Origin: Gemmatimonadaceae bacterium | GTDB taxonomy: Bacteria; Gemmatimonadota; Gemmatimonadetes; Gemmatimonadales; Gemmatimonadaceae | NCBI GenBank assembly: GCA_013361745.1 | Contig: JABFXM010000016.1 | Location: 1 to 9,903, forward strand | Direction of reading: 5' to 3' | Length of the DNA stretch: 9,903 nt | In this document: positions 1 to 6,952 of the stretch, piece by piece | How positions within the stretch are numbered: the stretch's first letter is position 1 | Layout: every line of letters begins with the position of its first letter | The notes under the pieces: generated by a model | What the model was told of the DNA's origin: nothing | Seen by the model: only the letters and a program-made list of their open reading frames with translations | Databases searched by the model: none | Made by a program: the position numbers and the translations under genes

Positions 1-1
1 C

Positions 2-1261
2 ATCCATGCCGCGCGCCTCATCGACGGCACGGGCGCGCCCGCGGTGAACGACGCCGGGGTTGTCGTCGCCGGCGACCGGATCGTGGCCGCGGGTCGTGCC
101 GGCAGCGTCGCCATCCCCACGGGTGCGCGCACCATCGACCTCGGCGACGCGACGCTGTTGCCCGGCTTCATCGACGCGCACACGCACATCATCGGACGCT
201 CGTTGAGCGATCCCGGGAGCGATCTCGCCGCGGTGAAGGACTATCCCGGCTACGCGGCGATCGTCGGCGTCGCCAACGCGCGGAAAACACTGATGGCCGG
301 CTTCACCTCGATCCGCGTCCTCGGCTCGCCCGACTTCGACGACATGGCGCTCCGCGCGGCGATCGACGCCGGCACCGTGCCGGGGCCGCGCATCGAGACG
401 GCGGGCCACTCCTTCGGCATCACCGGCGGCCACTGCGACGAGAACGGGTACAGGCCCGGGCTGATGGACAACGACTACCGCACCGGCGTCGCCGATGGGG
501 TGGACGAGGTGCGCAAGGCGGTGCGCTACCGGGTGAAGTACGGCGCCGATGTCATCAAGATCTGCGCGACGGGTGGCGTGCTCTCCGAGGGCGACGCGGT
601 CGGCGCGACGCAGTACACCCTCGAGGAGATGAAGGCCGTCGTCGACGAGGCGCGGAAGCTCGATCGCAAGGTCGCCGCGCACGCGCACGGCACCGACGGG
701 ATCAAGCTCGCCGTGCAGGCGGGGGTGTCGAGCATCGAGCACGGCTCCTTTCTCGACGAGGAGGGCGCGAGGATGATGGCGCAGCGCGGCACCTACCTCG
801 TCCCGACGCTCAGCGCCGGCGAGTTCACCGAGAACGCCGCGAAGAGCGGCCGCCTCACCGGACTCCGCGCGCAGAAGGCGATGGCCGCCGCCGCGGCGAT
901 GCGCAACGCGATCCGCATCGCGATGAAGAACAACGTCCCCATCGCGTTAGGCACCGACGCCGGCGTCGGCAACCACGGCGCGAACGGCCACGAGTTCACG
1001 CTCATGGTCAACTGGGGCGGGATGACGCCGATGCAGGCGATCGTCGCCGGCACGTCGAGCGCCGCGAAGCTCCTCGGCTGGGACGCGCGCGTCGGCACCC
1101 TCGCCGCGGGCAAGCTCGCCGACGTCGTCGCCGTCCCGGGAAATCCGCTCGCTGACGTCACGCTGCTCGAGAAGCCCAGCTTCGTGATGAAGAACGGCGT
1201 GGTCTACAAGCAGCCCGGCCCGGCGGGGCTGGCGAGTGCGTCGACTTCCGGCGCTCCGTGA
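2..1261 (+). CDS. Metal-dependent amidohydrolase (prolidase/imidazolonepropionase-like), 5' end outside window
   Basis: The reading frame is open from base 2, and the first residues (IHAARLIDGTGAP) already match the N-terminal beta-sandwich typical of amidohydrolases, so the true start and any signal peptide lie upstream. The GTG at 44 is only an internal candidate. Residues are counted from that GTG. The metal-site motifs are complete: HxH at H46/H48 in DAHTHI, a lysine in VIKICATGG (K172) at the usual place of the carboxylated bridging lysine, H213/H215 in AAHAHG, H233 in IEHG, and D305 in ALGTDAG. The set and spacing fit the COG1228 group of Xaa-Pro dipeptidases, N-acyl-amino-acid or peptide carboxypeptidases and imidazolonepropionase relatives, which use a binuclear metal centre to hydrolyse amide bonds. 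The substrate cannot be read from the sequence. The C-terminal GTLAAGKLADVVAV is the standard closing beta-strand motif. The ALG at 302-304 uses a rare TTA codon inside a GTTAGGC motif (946-952). Confidence 0.9.
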   Translation: MHAARLIDGTGAPAVNDAGVVVAGDRIVAAGRAGSVAIPTGARTIDLGDATLLPGFIDAHTHIIGRSLSDPGSDLAAVKDYPGYAAIVGVANARKTLMAGFTSIRVLGSPDFDDMALRAAIDAGTVPGPRIETAGHSFGITGGHCDENGYRPGLMDNDYRTGVADGVDEVRKAVRYRVKYGADVIKICATGGVLSEGDAVGATQYTLEEMKAVVDEARKLDRKVAAHAHGTDGIKLAVQAGVSSIEHGSFLDEEGARMMAQRGTYLVPTLSAGEFTENAAKSGRLTGLRAQKAMAAAAAMRNAIRIAMKNNVPIALGTDAGVGNHGANGHEFTLMVNWGGMTPMQAIVAGTSSAAKLLGWDARVGTLAAGKLADVVAVPGNPLADVTLLEKPSFVMKNGVVYKQPGPAGLASASTSGAP

Positions 1262-1290
1262 CGCGCTGAACTGGAAGCAGGAGGCCATAC

Positions 1291-1327
1291 GCTGGAGGCT
1301 CACAGCCTTCAGCCTTCAGCCTCCAGC
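1291..1327 (+). repeat. Intergenic hairpin on AGCCTNN tandem heptads
   Basis: GCTGGAGGCT (1291-1300) is the exact reverse complement of AGCCTCCAGC (1318-1327), giving a 10-bp GC-rich stem with a 17-nt loop. The loop and right arm belong to four tandem degenerate heptamers covering 1304-1331: AGCCTTC, AGCCTTC, AGCCTCC, AGCCTGA. The hairpin lies 30 bases after the amidohydrolase stop and 39 bases before the deacetylase start. No T-tract follows, so it is not a classic intrinsic terminator. A 3'-end stabiliser or a neutral repeat expansion are both possible. Confidence 0.6.
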
Positions 1328-1366
1328 CTGAAGCGATGATGACTCGACGCCCGGGCTGAGGCCGCC

Positions 1367-2317
1367 GTGTTCCACTGCTGGAGCTCGGCCCACTACACTC
1401 TTCCCCTTCCCGCCGGGCATCGCTTCCCGATCGAGAAGTACGCGCTCCTCCGCGACGCGGTGCTGGCGGAGGGGATCGTCCCCCCGGAACGCATGCACGA
1501 CCCGGAGCGCGCGACGCGCGAGGAGCTGCTCCGCGTCCACACCGCCGACTACGTCGACCGCTTCACCGCGGGACGGCTGGGCGAGACGGAGATCCGCCGG
1601 CTCGGCTTTCCATGGTCGCCGCAGCTCGTCGAGCGCTCGTTCCGCGCGGTCGGCGGAACGCTGGGCGCGACGCGCGCCGCTCTCCGGAACGGCGTCGCGA
1701 TGAACCTCGCCGGCGGCACGCACCACGCCTTCCCCGACCACGGCGAGGGCTTCTGCGTCTTCAACGACGTCGCCGTCGCGATCCGCGCGCTGCTCGCCTC
1801 CAGCGACATCGCCCGCGCGGCCGTGATCGATCTCGACGTCCACCAGGGGAACGGGACACACGCGGTCTTCGCCGGTGACGAACGCGTGTGCACGTTCAGC
1901 ATGCACGGCGAGCGGAACTACCCGTACCGCGACGCGCCGCCGGTGACCGATCCGACCGGCGGACGTCGCTACGGACTTCGCGTCCCCGGCACGCGCGACG
2001 TCGATCTCCCCGAGGGCTGCGGCGACGACGAGTACCTCGACACCCTCGCCACCGAGCTTCCACGAGTGCTCGCCGCCGCACGCCCCGATCTCGCCGTCTA
2101 CCTCGCCGGCGCCGACCCGCACGAGGGCGATCGGCTCGGCCGCATGAAGCTCACCTTCGACGGACTCGCGCGACGCGACGCGTTCGTGCTCGAGAGCTGC
2201 CGCGAGGTCGGGATCCCCGTCGCGATCACCATCGCCGGCGGGTACGGGCGCGACGTCCGCGACACGGTGCGGGTTCACGCGACGACGGCGCGGATCGCGG
2301 CGACATTCTCCGAGTAA
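1367..2317 (+). CDS. Histone deacetylase family Zn hydrolase (AcuC/class IV-like)
   Basis: This is a complete 316-residue protein of the histone deacetylase/acetoin-utilisation deacetylase fold, a normal length for a single-domain bacterial member. The N-terminal TLPLPAGHRFPIEKY is the typical opening of bacterial class-IV-like members. The catalytic His pair is H119-H120 in GGTHHAF, followed by FPDHGEGFCVFND. The zinc ligands are D157 and H159 in DLDVHQGNGT and D250 in AGADPHEGDRLGR. The transition-state tyrosine is Y293 in AGGYGR. All key residues are present, so it should be active. It removes acetyl or related acyl groups from lysine side chains or from small amines such as polyamines; the sequence does not decide which. 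The GTG at 1367 is the only usable start, because an in-frame TGA sits at 1340 and no ATG, GTG or TTG lies between. No strong ribosome binding site is visible. It is probably cytoplasmic, since no signal peptide is seen. Confidence 0.92.
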   Translation: MFHCWSSAHYTLPLPAGHRFPIEKYALLRDAVLAEGIVPPERMHDPERATREELLRVHTADYVDRFTAGRLGETEIRRLGFPWSPQLVERSFRAVGGTLGATRAALRNGVAMNLAGGTHHAFPDHGEGFCVFNDVAVAIRALLASSDIARAAVIDLDVHQGNGTHAVFAGDERVCTFSMHGERNYPYRDAPPVTDPTGGRRYGLRVPGTRDVDLPEGCGDDEYLDTLATELPRVLAAARPDLAVYLAGADPHEGDRLGRMKLTFDGLARRDAFVLESCREVGIPVAITIAGGYGRDVRDTVRVHATTARIAATFSE

Positions 2318-2329
2318 CGGCCTGCGGGG

Positions 2330-2480
2330 AGAACGACCCTGTCATTGAACTGACCTGCCATGAGACTAGGGCCAGGGACACTGTCACATGAGTCGTGAGA
2401 ACAGGGGCCCGGCCAGAAGACAGTACGCCCATTCAGCCTCCGCGTACTGTCCTCCGGCCTATCCCCTGGCGCATGAGCCA
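2330..2480. repeat. Palindromic intergenic repeat, copy A (right arm lost)
   Basis: This stretch aligns with copy B (5315-5471). The left part (2330-2427) differs from copy B at about ten positions in 95-98, including one single-base indel. The right part (2442-2480) differs at four of 39 positions. Only the central loop has diverged freely. The core is a perfect 10-bp inverted repeat, GACAGTACGC (2419-2428) with GCGTACTGTC (2442-2451), around a 13-nt loop. The pairing extends imperfectly outward to GGGG (2404-2407) and CCCC (2463-2466). The far right arm present in copy B is absent here. The element begins 12 bases after the deacetylase stop codon, so it sits like a 3'-UTR element. No T-tract follows. 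Confidence 0.8.
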
Positions 2481-2587
2481 GATCAGCGAACCGCCTCCAT
2501 CTCTTGCACGCGGCGGCGCGCGAGCCGATCGTCGTTCATCACCCTTCCCTCGCAGCTCTGCTCGACCTGGCCCCTGCAACCGCCGTG

Positions 2588-5293
2588 ATGCTCGCTCCAT
2601 TCCGTTCCGCGCTCCTCGGGTTCGTGGTGCTCGCGAGCGCGACGTCACTCGCCGCGCAGGAGACGAGCGCGCACGAGCTGCCCTCGCCGCGAGTCACCGC
2701 GGTCGAGCGGCAGGGGGCGATCGTGCTCGACGGCGTGCTCCACGAGGCTGCATGGGCCGCGGCCCAGCCCGCGACTGATTTCACGCAGCAGGATCCGCAC
2801 GAAGGGGTGCCCGCGACCGAGCGCACCGAGGTGCGCTTCCTCTACGATGCGGAAGCGCTCTACATCGGCGCGCGCATGTACGACACCCTCGGCGCGCGCG
2901 GCGTTCGTACCGAGCTCGCGCGTCGCGACCAGCAGAGCAACGGCGACTTCCTCCGCTTCGTCTTCGACACGTACCACGACCACCTCGGTCGCACGATCTT
3001 CCAGGTCGATCCCTCGGGCGTGAAGTACGACGCGGGCCAGGCCTCGGCCTTCGCGGATCCGGCGTGGGACCCGATCTGGGAAGTGGCGACTCGCATCGAC
3101 TCGCTCGGTTGGACGGCCGAGTTCCGCATCCCCTTCTCTCAGCTCCGCTTCTCGCGAGCCGAGCTGCAGACCTGGGGAATGCAGATCTGGCGCTACGAGC
3201 AACGACTGAACGAGATGTCGATGTGGTCCTTCTGGAAGAAGAGCGAGAGCGGCGGCCCCTCGCGGTTCGGACACCTGATCGGGATGCGTGTCCCGCGGGC
3301 AGCGCGGAAGGTCGAGCTGCTTCCCTACGTCGTCGGCAGCGAGCGGCGCGCGCTTCCGCGAGATCCGAGCGACCCGTACGCGCGATTGACGAAGCGCGAC
3401 TACCGAGTCGGCGGTGACGTCAAGGCGCTGCTCGGCTCCAATCTCACCCTCGACGCGACCTTCAATCCGGACTTCGGACAGGTCGAAGCCGATCCCGCGA
3501 CGGTGAACCTCACCGCGTTCGAGACGTTCTTCCCGGAGAAGCGCCCCTTCTTCGTCGCCGGCTCCGGGCTGTTCGACTTCGGAACGTTCAGCTGCTTCGT
3601 CTGCAACAACATCTCTTCGCTCAGTCTCTTCTACTCGCGCCGCATCGGACGGGCGCCGCAGTTCAGCCCTTTCGCACTGGACGGCGTCGCCTACGCTGAC
3701 GCGCCGGTGAACAGCACGATCCTCGGCGCGGCGAAGATCACCGGACGGACCGCGGGTGGACTGTCGGTCGGCCTCATCGACGCGCTCACACGCCGCGAGA
3801 CCGCGCCCGTCACCGACGTCGGCGGACGCGAGTTCCATCAGGAGGTCGAGCCGCTCACGAACTACTTCGTCTCGCGCGTCAAGCGCGACATGCGCGGCGG
3901 GGACGTGAGCGTCGGCGGGATCGTCACCTCCGTCGACCGGCGGATCACGAGCGACCCCGTCGCGCACGAGCTCACCAGCGGCGCGCGCTCCGGGGGAGTG
4001 GACTGGAGCGTGAGCTGGGACAAGCGCACGTACAACATCCTCGGAAGCCTCGCCGTGTCGCGTGTCGACGGGGATTCGCTCGCCATCCTCCGCCTGCAGA
4101 ACGCGTCGTCACGCTATTACGCGCGCCCTGATCGCCGCCCCACGAGGCTCGGCATCTTCGGCACCGACATGCTCGACTCGGCGCGCACCACGCTCTCCGG
4201 CGCCGGTGGGTACCTGCGTGTCGCGAGGGAAGCCGGGAGCTGGCTCTGGGAGGTGCAGGGCTCGACGCGAACGCCTGGCTTCGAGGTGAACGACATCGCT
4301 TTCCTCCAACGCGCGGATTTCATCTGGTTGAACGCGAACCTCGTCCGGCTCTGGAGCAACCCTGTCTCGATCTTCCGAAACGTCATCCTCGTCGGTGGCG
4401 TGCAGCGGCAGCAGAACTACGGCGGCGACGTGAACGACGCCGAAGTCCACGCCTTCGGGCAGGGGACGTTCCTGAACTACTGGGAGTGGACGGTGTTCAC
4501 GCTCGCAAAGCCTTCGCTGCTCGACGACGTGGCCACCCGGGGCGGGCCGGTGGTGCGCGTCGCGTCCAGCCGCTTCGTACAGGGGAACCTCGGAACGGAC
4601 CAACGTCGGCCGGTCGTGGTCAGGCTCGACGGAGGCACGGGAGGCGGCGCGGATGGCGGTCATACGGACCGCGTTGGCGTGAGCGTCATCATCAAGCCGG
4701 CGTCCAACCTTCGGCTCGTCGTCGGGCCGACGTACGCACGTGACTTCACCCCCGCGCAGTTCGTGACGACCTACGCGGACACCGGCGCCCGCGCGATGTA
4801 TGGCCGGCGTGCCGTCTTCGCGGAGCTGACGCAGCGCACGCTCTCCATGGAGACGCGCGCGGCGGTGACCTTCACCCCGACGCTGAGCTTCGAGCTGTAC
4901 GCGCAGCCGTTCGTGGCGACCGGCGCATACTCGCGCTTCAGTGAGTACGTGCGGCCACGTTCGCTCGATCGCCGCGCGTTCGCGTCCTCGGAGATCACGA
5001 TCGAAGAAGTCGATCGCCGCGGCGTACCGCTCAGCTATCGACTCGCGCCGGTCGGTACGGGCGTGACGAACGTCTTCGGAAATCCCGATTTCAACTTCCG
5101 TTCACTCCTCGGCAACGCCGTGCTGCGCTGGGAGTACCGCCCCGGCTCGACGCTCTTCGTCGTCTGGAACCAGACGCGCAACGATTTCGATCAGACGGGC
5201 CGCTTCGACTTCGTCACCGAACGGCGCGCGCTGCTCCACCGGAATCCGGACAACGTCTTCCTCGTCAAGATGAACTACTGGCTGACTCTGTAG
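2588..5293 (+). CDS. Secreted CBM9-like / DUF5916 outer-membrane protein
   Basis: From the ATG at 2588 the protein has 901 residues. It opens with a Sec signal peptide (residues 1 to about 24: R6, a hydrophobic core, then SLAAQ). The frame is open upstream to a TTG at 2504, but those 28 residues would precede the signal peptide, so they were not used. GTG 2585 is an equally possible start. Residues about 44-220 resemble the carbohydrate-binding family 9-like domain (LDGVLHEAAW at 47-56, ALYIGARMYD). The rest matches DUF5916: FNPDFGQVEAD (from 292) and PEKRPFF (316-322), then many alternating strands ending in LVKMNYWLTL. Such an aromatic/hydrophobic C-terminal strand is usual for outer-membrane beta-barrels. 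The family's molecular role is not established; a barrel with a periplasmic or surface sugar- or ligand-binding domain is an inference. A C-x-x-C pair (C336, C339) follows the conserved core. The gene stands alone between two copies of a palindromic repeat. Confidence 0.88.
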   Translation: MLAPFRSALLGFVVLASATSLAAQETSAHELPSPRVTAVERQGAIVLDGVLHEAAWAAAQPATDFTQQDPHEGVPATERTEVRFLYDAEALYIGARMYDTLGARGVRTELARRDQQSNGDFLRFVFDTYHDHLGRTIFQVDPSGVKYDAGQASAFADPAWDPIWEVATRIDSLGWTAEFRIPFSQLRFSRAELQTWGMQIWRYEQRLNEMSMWSFWKKSESGGPSRFGHLIGMRVPRAARKVELLPYVVGSERRALPRDPSDPYARLTKRDYRVGGDVKALLGSNLTLDATFNPDFGQVEADPATVNLTAFETFFPEKRPFFVAGSGLFDFGTFSCFVCNNISSLSLFYSRRIGRAPQFSPFALDGVAYADAPVNSTILGAAKITGRTAGGLSVGLIDALTRRETAPVTDVGGREFHQEVEPLTNYFVSRVKRDMRGGDVSVGGIVTSVDRRITSDPVAHELTSGARSGGVDWSVSWDKRTYNILGSLAVSRVDGDSLAILRLQNASSRYYARPDRRPTRLGIFGTDMLDSARTTLSGAGGYLRVAREAGSWLWEVQGSTRTPGFEVNDIAFLQRADFIWLNANLVRLWSNPVSIFRNVILVGGVQRQQNYGGDVNDAEVHAFGQGTFLNYWEWTVFTLAKPSLLDDVATRGGPVVRVASSRFVQGNLGTDQRRPVVVRLDGGTGGGADGGHTDRVGVSVIIKPASNLRLVVGPTYARDFTPAQFVTTYADTGARAMYGRRAVFAELTQRTLSMETRAAVTFTPTLSFELYAQPFVATGAYSRFSEYVRPRSLDRRAFASSEITIEEVDRRGVPLSYRLAPVGTGVTNVFGNPDFNFRSLLGNAVLRWEYRPGSTLFVVWNQTRNDFDQTGRFDFVTERRALLHRNPDNVFLVKMNYWLTL

Positions 5294-5310
5294 CGCGGGC
5301 GACGGCCAGG

Positions 5311-5521
5311 AGACAGAACGACCCTGCCATTGAACCGACCTGCCATGAGGCCAGGGCCAGGGACAGTGTCGCATGAGTCATGAGAACAGGGGACCGGGCC
5401 AGAAGACAGAACGCCTGTTGGAGTTCGACTCGGCGTACTGTCTTCCGGCCCATCCCCTGGCTCATGAGTCAGTCCTGTGAGCCTGTCCCTGGCCCTGGCC
5501 TCATGGTCGTTCCGTTCTGCC
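5311..5521. repeat. Palindromic intergenic repeat, copy B (full nested palindrome)
   Basis: This is a nested imperfect palindrome of about 200 bp. The ends are CAGAACG (5314-5320) with CGTTCTG (5513-5519). The outer arms 5343-5366 and 5483-5506 are exact reverse complements over 24 bp (CCATGAGG...GGGACAG with CTGTCCC...CCTCATGG). A middle arm pairs TCATGAG-AA-CAGGGG (5378-5392) with CCCCTGGCTCATGA (5454-5467), with a small bulge. The inner stem pairs GACAGAACGCC (5405-5415) with GGCGTACTGTC (5432-5442), 10 of 11 bases, around a 16-nt loop. The hexamer CATGAG or its complement recurs through every layer. The element begins 18-20 bases after the DUF5916 stop codon, matching the position of copy A after its upstream gene. 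No transposase or poly-T tract is visible. Confidence 0.85.
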
Positions 5522-5569
5522 TCATGCGCCGCAGTTGATATTGCCCGTTCGCTCCCGCAATCTCCCCTC

Positions 5570-6457
5570 GTGCCTCGTCCCATTCCCGCCCCCGCGTCGT
5601 CCGGCTTCACCAGCCGCACCGCCGTTCCGCTATTCTGGGCCCGCTACGGCGAACCCGGCGCGCCGCCGCTTCTCGTGCTTCATGGCGGTCCTGGCGCGAG
5701 CCACGACTATCTGCTTCCGCAGATGCTGGAGCTGGCGCGCGACCATGAGCTGACCTTCTACGATCAGCGCGGCGGCGGCCGGTCGCGCACCGACGATCCC
5801 GCGCCCATCACCTGGCGCACGCACGTCGCCGATCTGGACGCGGTGATCGCCGAGATGGGGCTCGAGCCGCCGACCATCGTCGGCTACTCCTGGGGCGGGC
5901 TGCTCGCGCTCCTCCACGCGTCCGAGCGCGCCGCGAACGGCCTCGCGCTTCCCGCCGCCCTCGCCCTCATTGACCCCGCGCCGCTCACCCGGCAATATCG
6001 AGCCGAGTTCGAGGCCGAGTTCGCGCGGCGGCAGAACGGTCCACGTATCCAGGCCATGCGCGGCGCGCTCGCCGCATCGGGGCTCCGCGAGCGTGATCCC
6101 GATGCGTACCGGCAGCGCGCCTTCGAGCTCAGCGTCGCCGGCTACTTCGCCGATCCGGAGGAAGCGCGCGATCTCACCCCGTTTCGTGTCGTCGGACGCG
6201 TACAGCAGTCGGTGTGGGAGTCGCTCGGCGACTACGATCTCGTCGATTCGCTCGGTGGGCTGAAGGTACCCGCGCTCTTCGTGCATGGCCGCGAGGACCC
6301 GATCCCGCTCCTGTCCTCGGAGCGGGGCGCGCGGGCGATGGACGCGCCGCTCGTCGTCATCGAGCGATGCGGGCACGTGCCGTACGTCGAGCAGCCGGCG
6401 GCGCTCTTCGCCGCGCTCGACGAGTTCCTGGCGGCGCATGGTGCGCCGCGCCGTTAG
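5570..6457 (+). CDS. Alpha/beta hydrolase, proline iminopeptidase-like (S33 type)
   Basis: From the GTG at 5570 the protein has 295 residues, a normal length for the family. Motifs in order: the oxyanion-hole loop HGGPG (38-42), YDQRGGGRS, the nucleophile elbow GYSWGG with Ser107, the acid Asp243 in FVHGREDPIP, and the base His269 in ERCGHVPYVE. The HGGPG and DQRG pair is typical of proline iminopeptidases and related S33 hydrolases, which release an N-terminal residue or cleave small amides and esters. The exact substrate is unknown. The frame also runs upstream to GTG 5477, but those 31 residues are encoded by the right arm of palindromic repeat B and have no family counterpart, so the later start is preferred. 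No good ribosome binding site is seen before either start. The TAG stop lies inside a GTTAGGC motif (6453-6459). It is the first gene of the dense run that follows. Confidence 0.87.
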   Translation: MPRPIPAPASSGFTSRTAVPLFWARYGEPGAPPLLVLHGGPGASHDYLLPQMLELARDHELTFYDQRGGGRSRTDDPAPITWRTHVADLDAVIAEMGLEPPTIVGYSWGGLLALLHASERAANGLALPAALALIDPAPLTRQYRAEFEAEFARRQNGPRIQAMRGALAASGLRERDPDAYRQRAFELSVAGYFADPEEARDLTPFRVVGRVQQSVWESLGDYDLVDSLGGLKVPALFVHGREDPIPLLSSERGARAMDAPLVVIERCGHVPYVEQPAALFAALDEFLAAHGAPRR

Positions 6458-6487
6458 GCAGCGCTCTTCTCCTACCCCGGGGTGACG

Positions 6488-6943
6488 ATGGGCGGCTACG
6501 ACGATCGCGGACAGCCGGAGATCGGAACGCTCGAGGCCGATGGGAAGAACCTCGCGGTCTCGCTGCGCGTGGTCTTCGACGGCATCGAGCACGTCGGGCG
6601 GCTCTGGTTCGCCGAAGCGGAGTGGGATGACGACGGAATCCCCGATCGCGGCGCCTTCCCCGGGCGGACCGTCGAGGAAGTCGTCACCCTCGCGCGCCGC
6701 CTCACCCCGCAGGAGCTCCTCCAGCGCTATCGTCGCGCCCAGGCGGAGAAGCGCCGCTTTCACGAGCTCCGTCGCATCACCGACGAGATCCTCGCCAAGA
6801 TCCGCTACCTCAACCAGGTCGGCATCTCCATGCGCACCGGCATGCTCGACGTGGAGGGAGCGGCGCAGGAGCTCGAGCTCACCGAGCGCCAGCTCCACGA
6901 ACTCGTCGACCGCCTTCGCCCCGTGGCCGGCGTCGGGGAGTAG
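6488..6943 (+). CDS. Uncharacterised small protein with predicted helical C-terminal half
   Basis: I do not recognise this family. From the ATG at 6488 it has 151 residues; a GTG two codons earlier (6482) is also possible. It starts 30 bases after the hydrolase stop and ends 9 bases before PolX, so it sits in the same transcription unit. Residues about 10-60 look like beta-strands (ADGKNLAVSLRVVFDGIEHVGRLWFAE) with an acidic turn, EWDDDGIPD. Residues about 61-110 form a strongly charged amphipathic helix (QRYRRAQAEKRRFHELRR), possibly a coiled coil. Residues about 119-145 (MLDVEGAAQELELTERQLHELVDRLR) have a helix-turn-helix-like pattern. No cysteines, signal peptide or membrane segment are present. 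A DNA-associated or regulatory adaptor linked to the repair genes is conceivable, but only the location suggests it. Confidence 0.75.
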   Translation: MGGYDDRGQPEIGTLEADGKNLAVSLRVVFDGIEHVGRLWFAEAEWDDDGIPDRGAFPGRTVEEVVTLARRLTPQELLQRYRRAQAEKRRFHELRRITDEILAKIRYLNQVGISMRTGMLDVEGAAQELELTERQLHELVDRLRPVAGVGE

Positions 6944-6952
6944 CACCGCGCG

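Noticed and set aside
1291..1327. Hairpin as a rho-independent terminator
   Set aside because: The stem is GC-rich but is followed by GAAGCG-type sequence with no T-run.
1316..2278. 320-codon minus-strand frame opposite the deacetylase gene
   Set aside because: The + strand carries every HDAC catalytic residue in order. The antisense frame is a GC-driven artefact.
2226..2432. Minus-strand ORF sharing a SLAL(V/A)SWQV peptide with a minus-strand ORF at 5265-5465
   Set aside because: The shared peptide comes from the two copies of the palindromic repeat. Several differences between copies change the amino acid, so there is no sign of selection on a protein, and both ORFs overlap real + strand genes.
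2504..2587. Upstream TTG start for the DUF5916 gene
   Set aside because: It would put 28 residues in front of a clear Sec signal peptide. The ATG at 2588 starts right at the signal peptide.
2645..3967. Long (440-codon) minus-strand open frame opposite the DUF5916 gene
   Set aside because: It is a shadow of the high-GC coding strand with low-complexity Arg/Asp/Glu/Ala composition and no recognisable motif.
5311..5521. Palindrome as an insertion sequence or CRISPR array
   Set aside because: No transposase gene, no spacer-repeat periodicity and no evident target-site duplication. It is kept as an unclassified repeat.
5535..5563. TTGATA (5535-5540) as a -35 box for the hydrolase gene
   Set aside because: At the expected distance the -10 position reads CAATCT, a poor match, so a promoter call is not supported.
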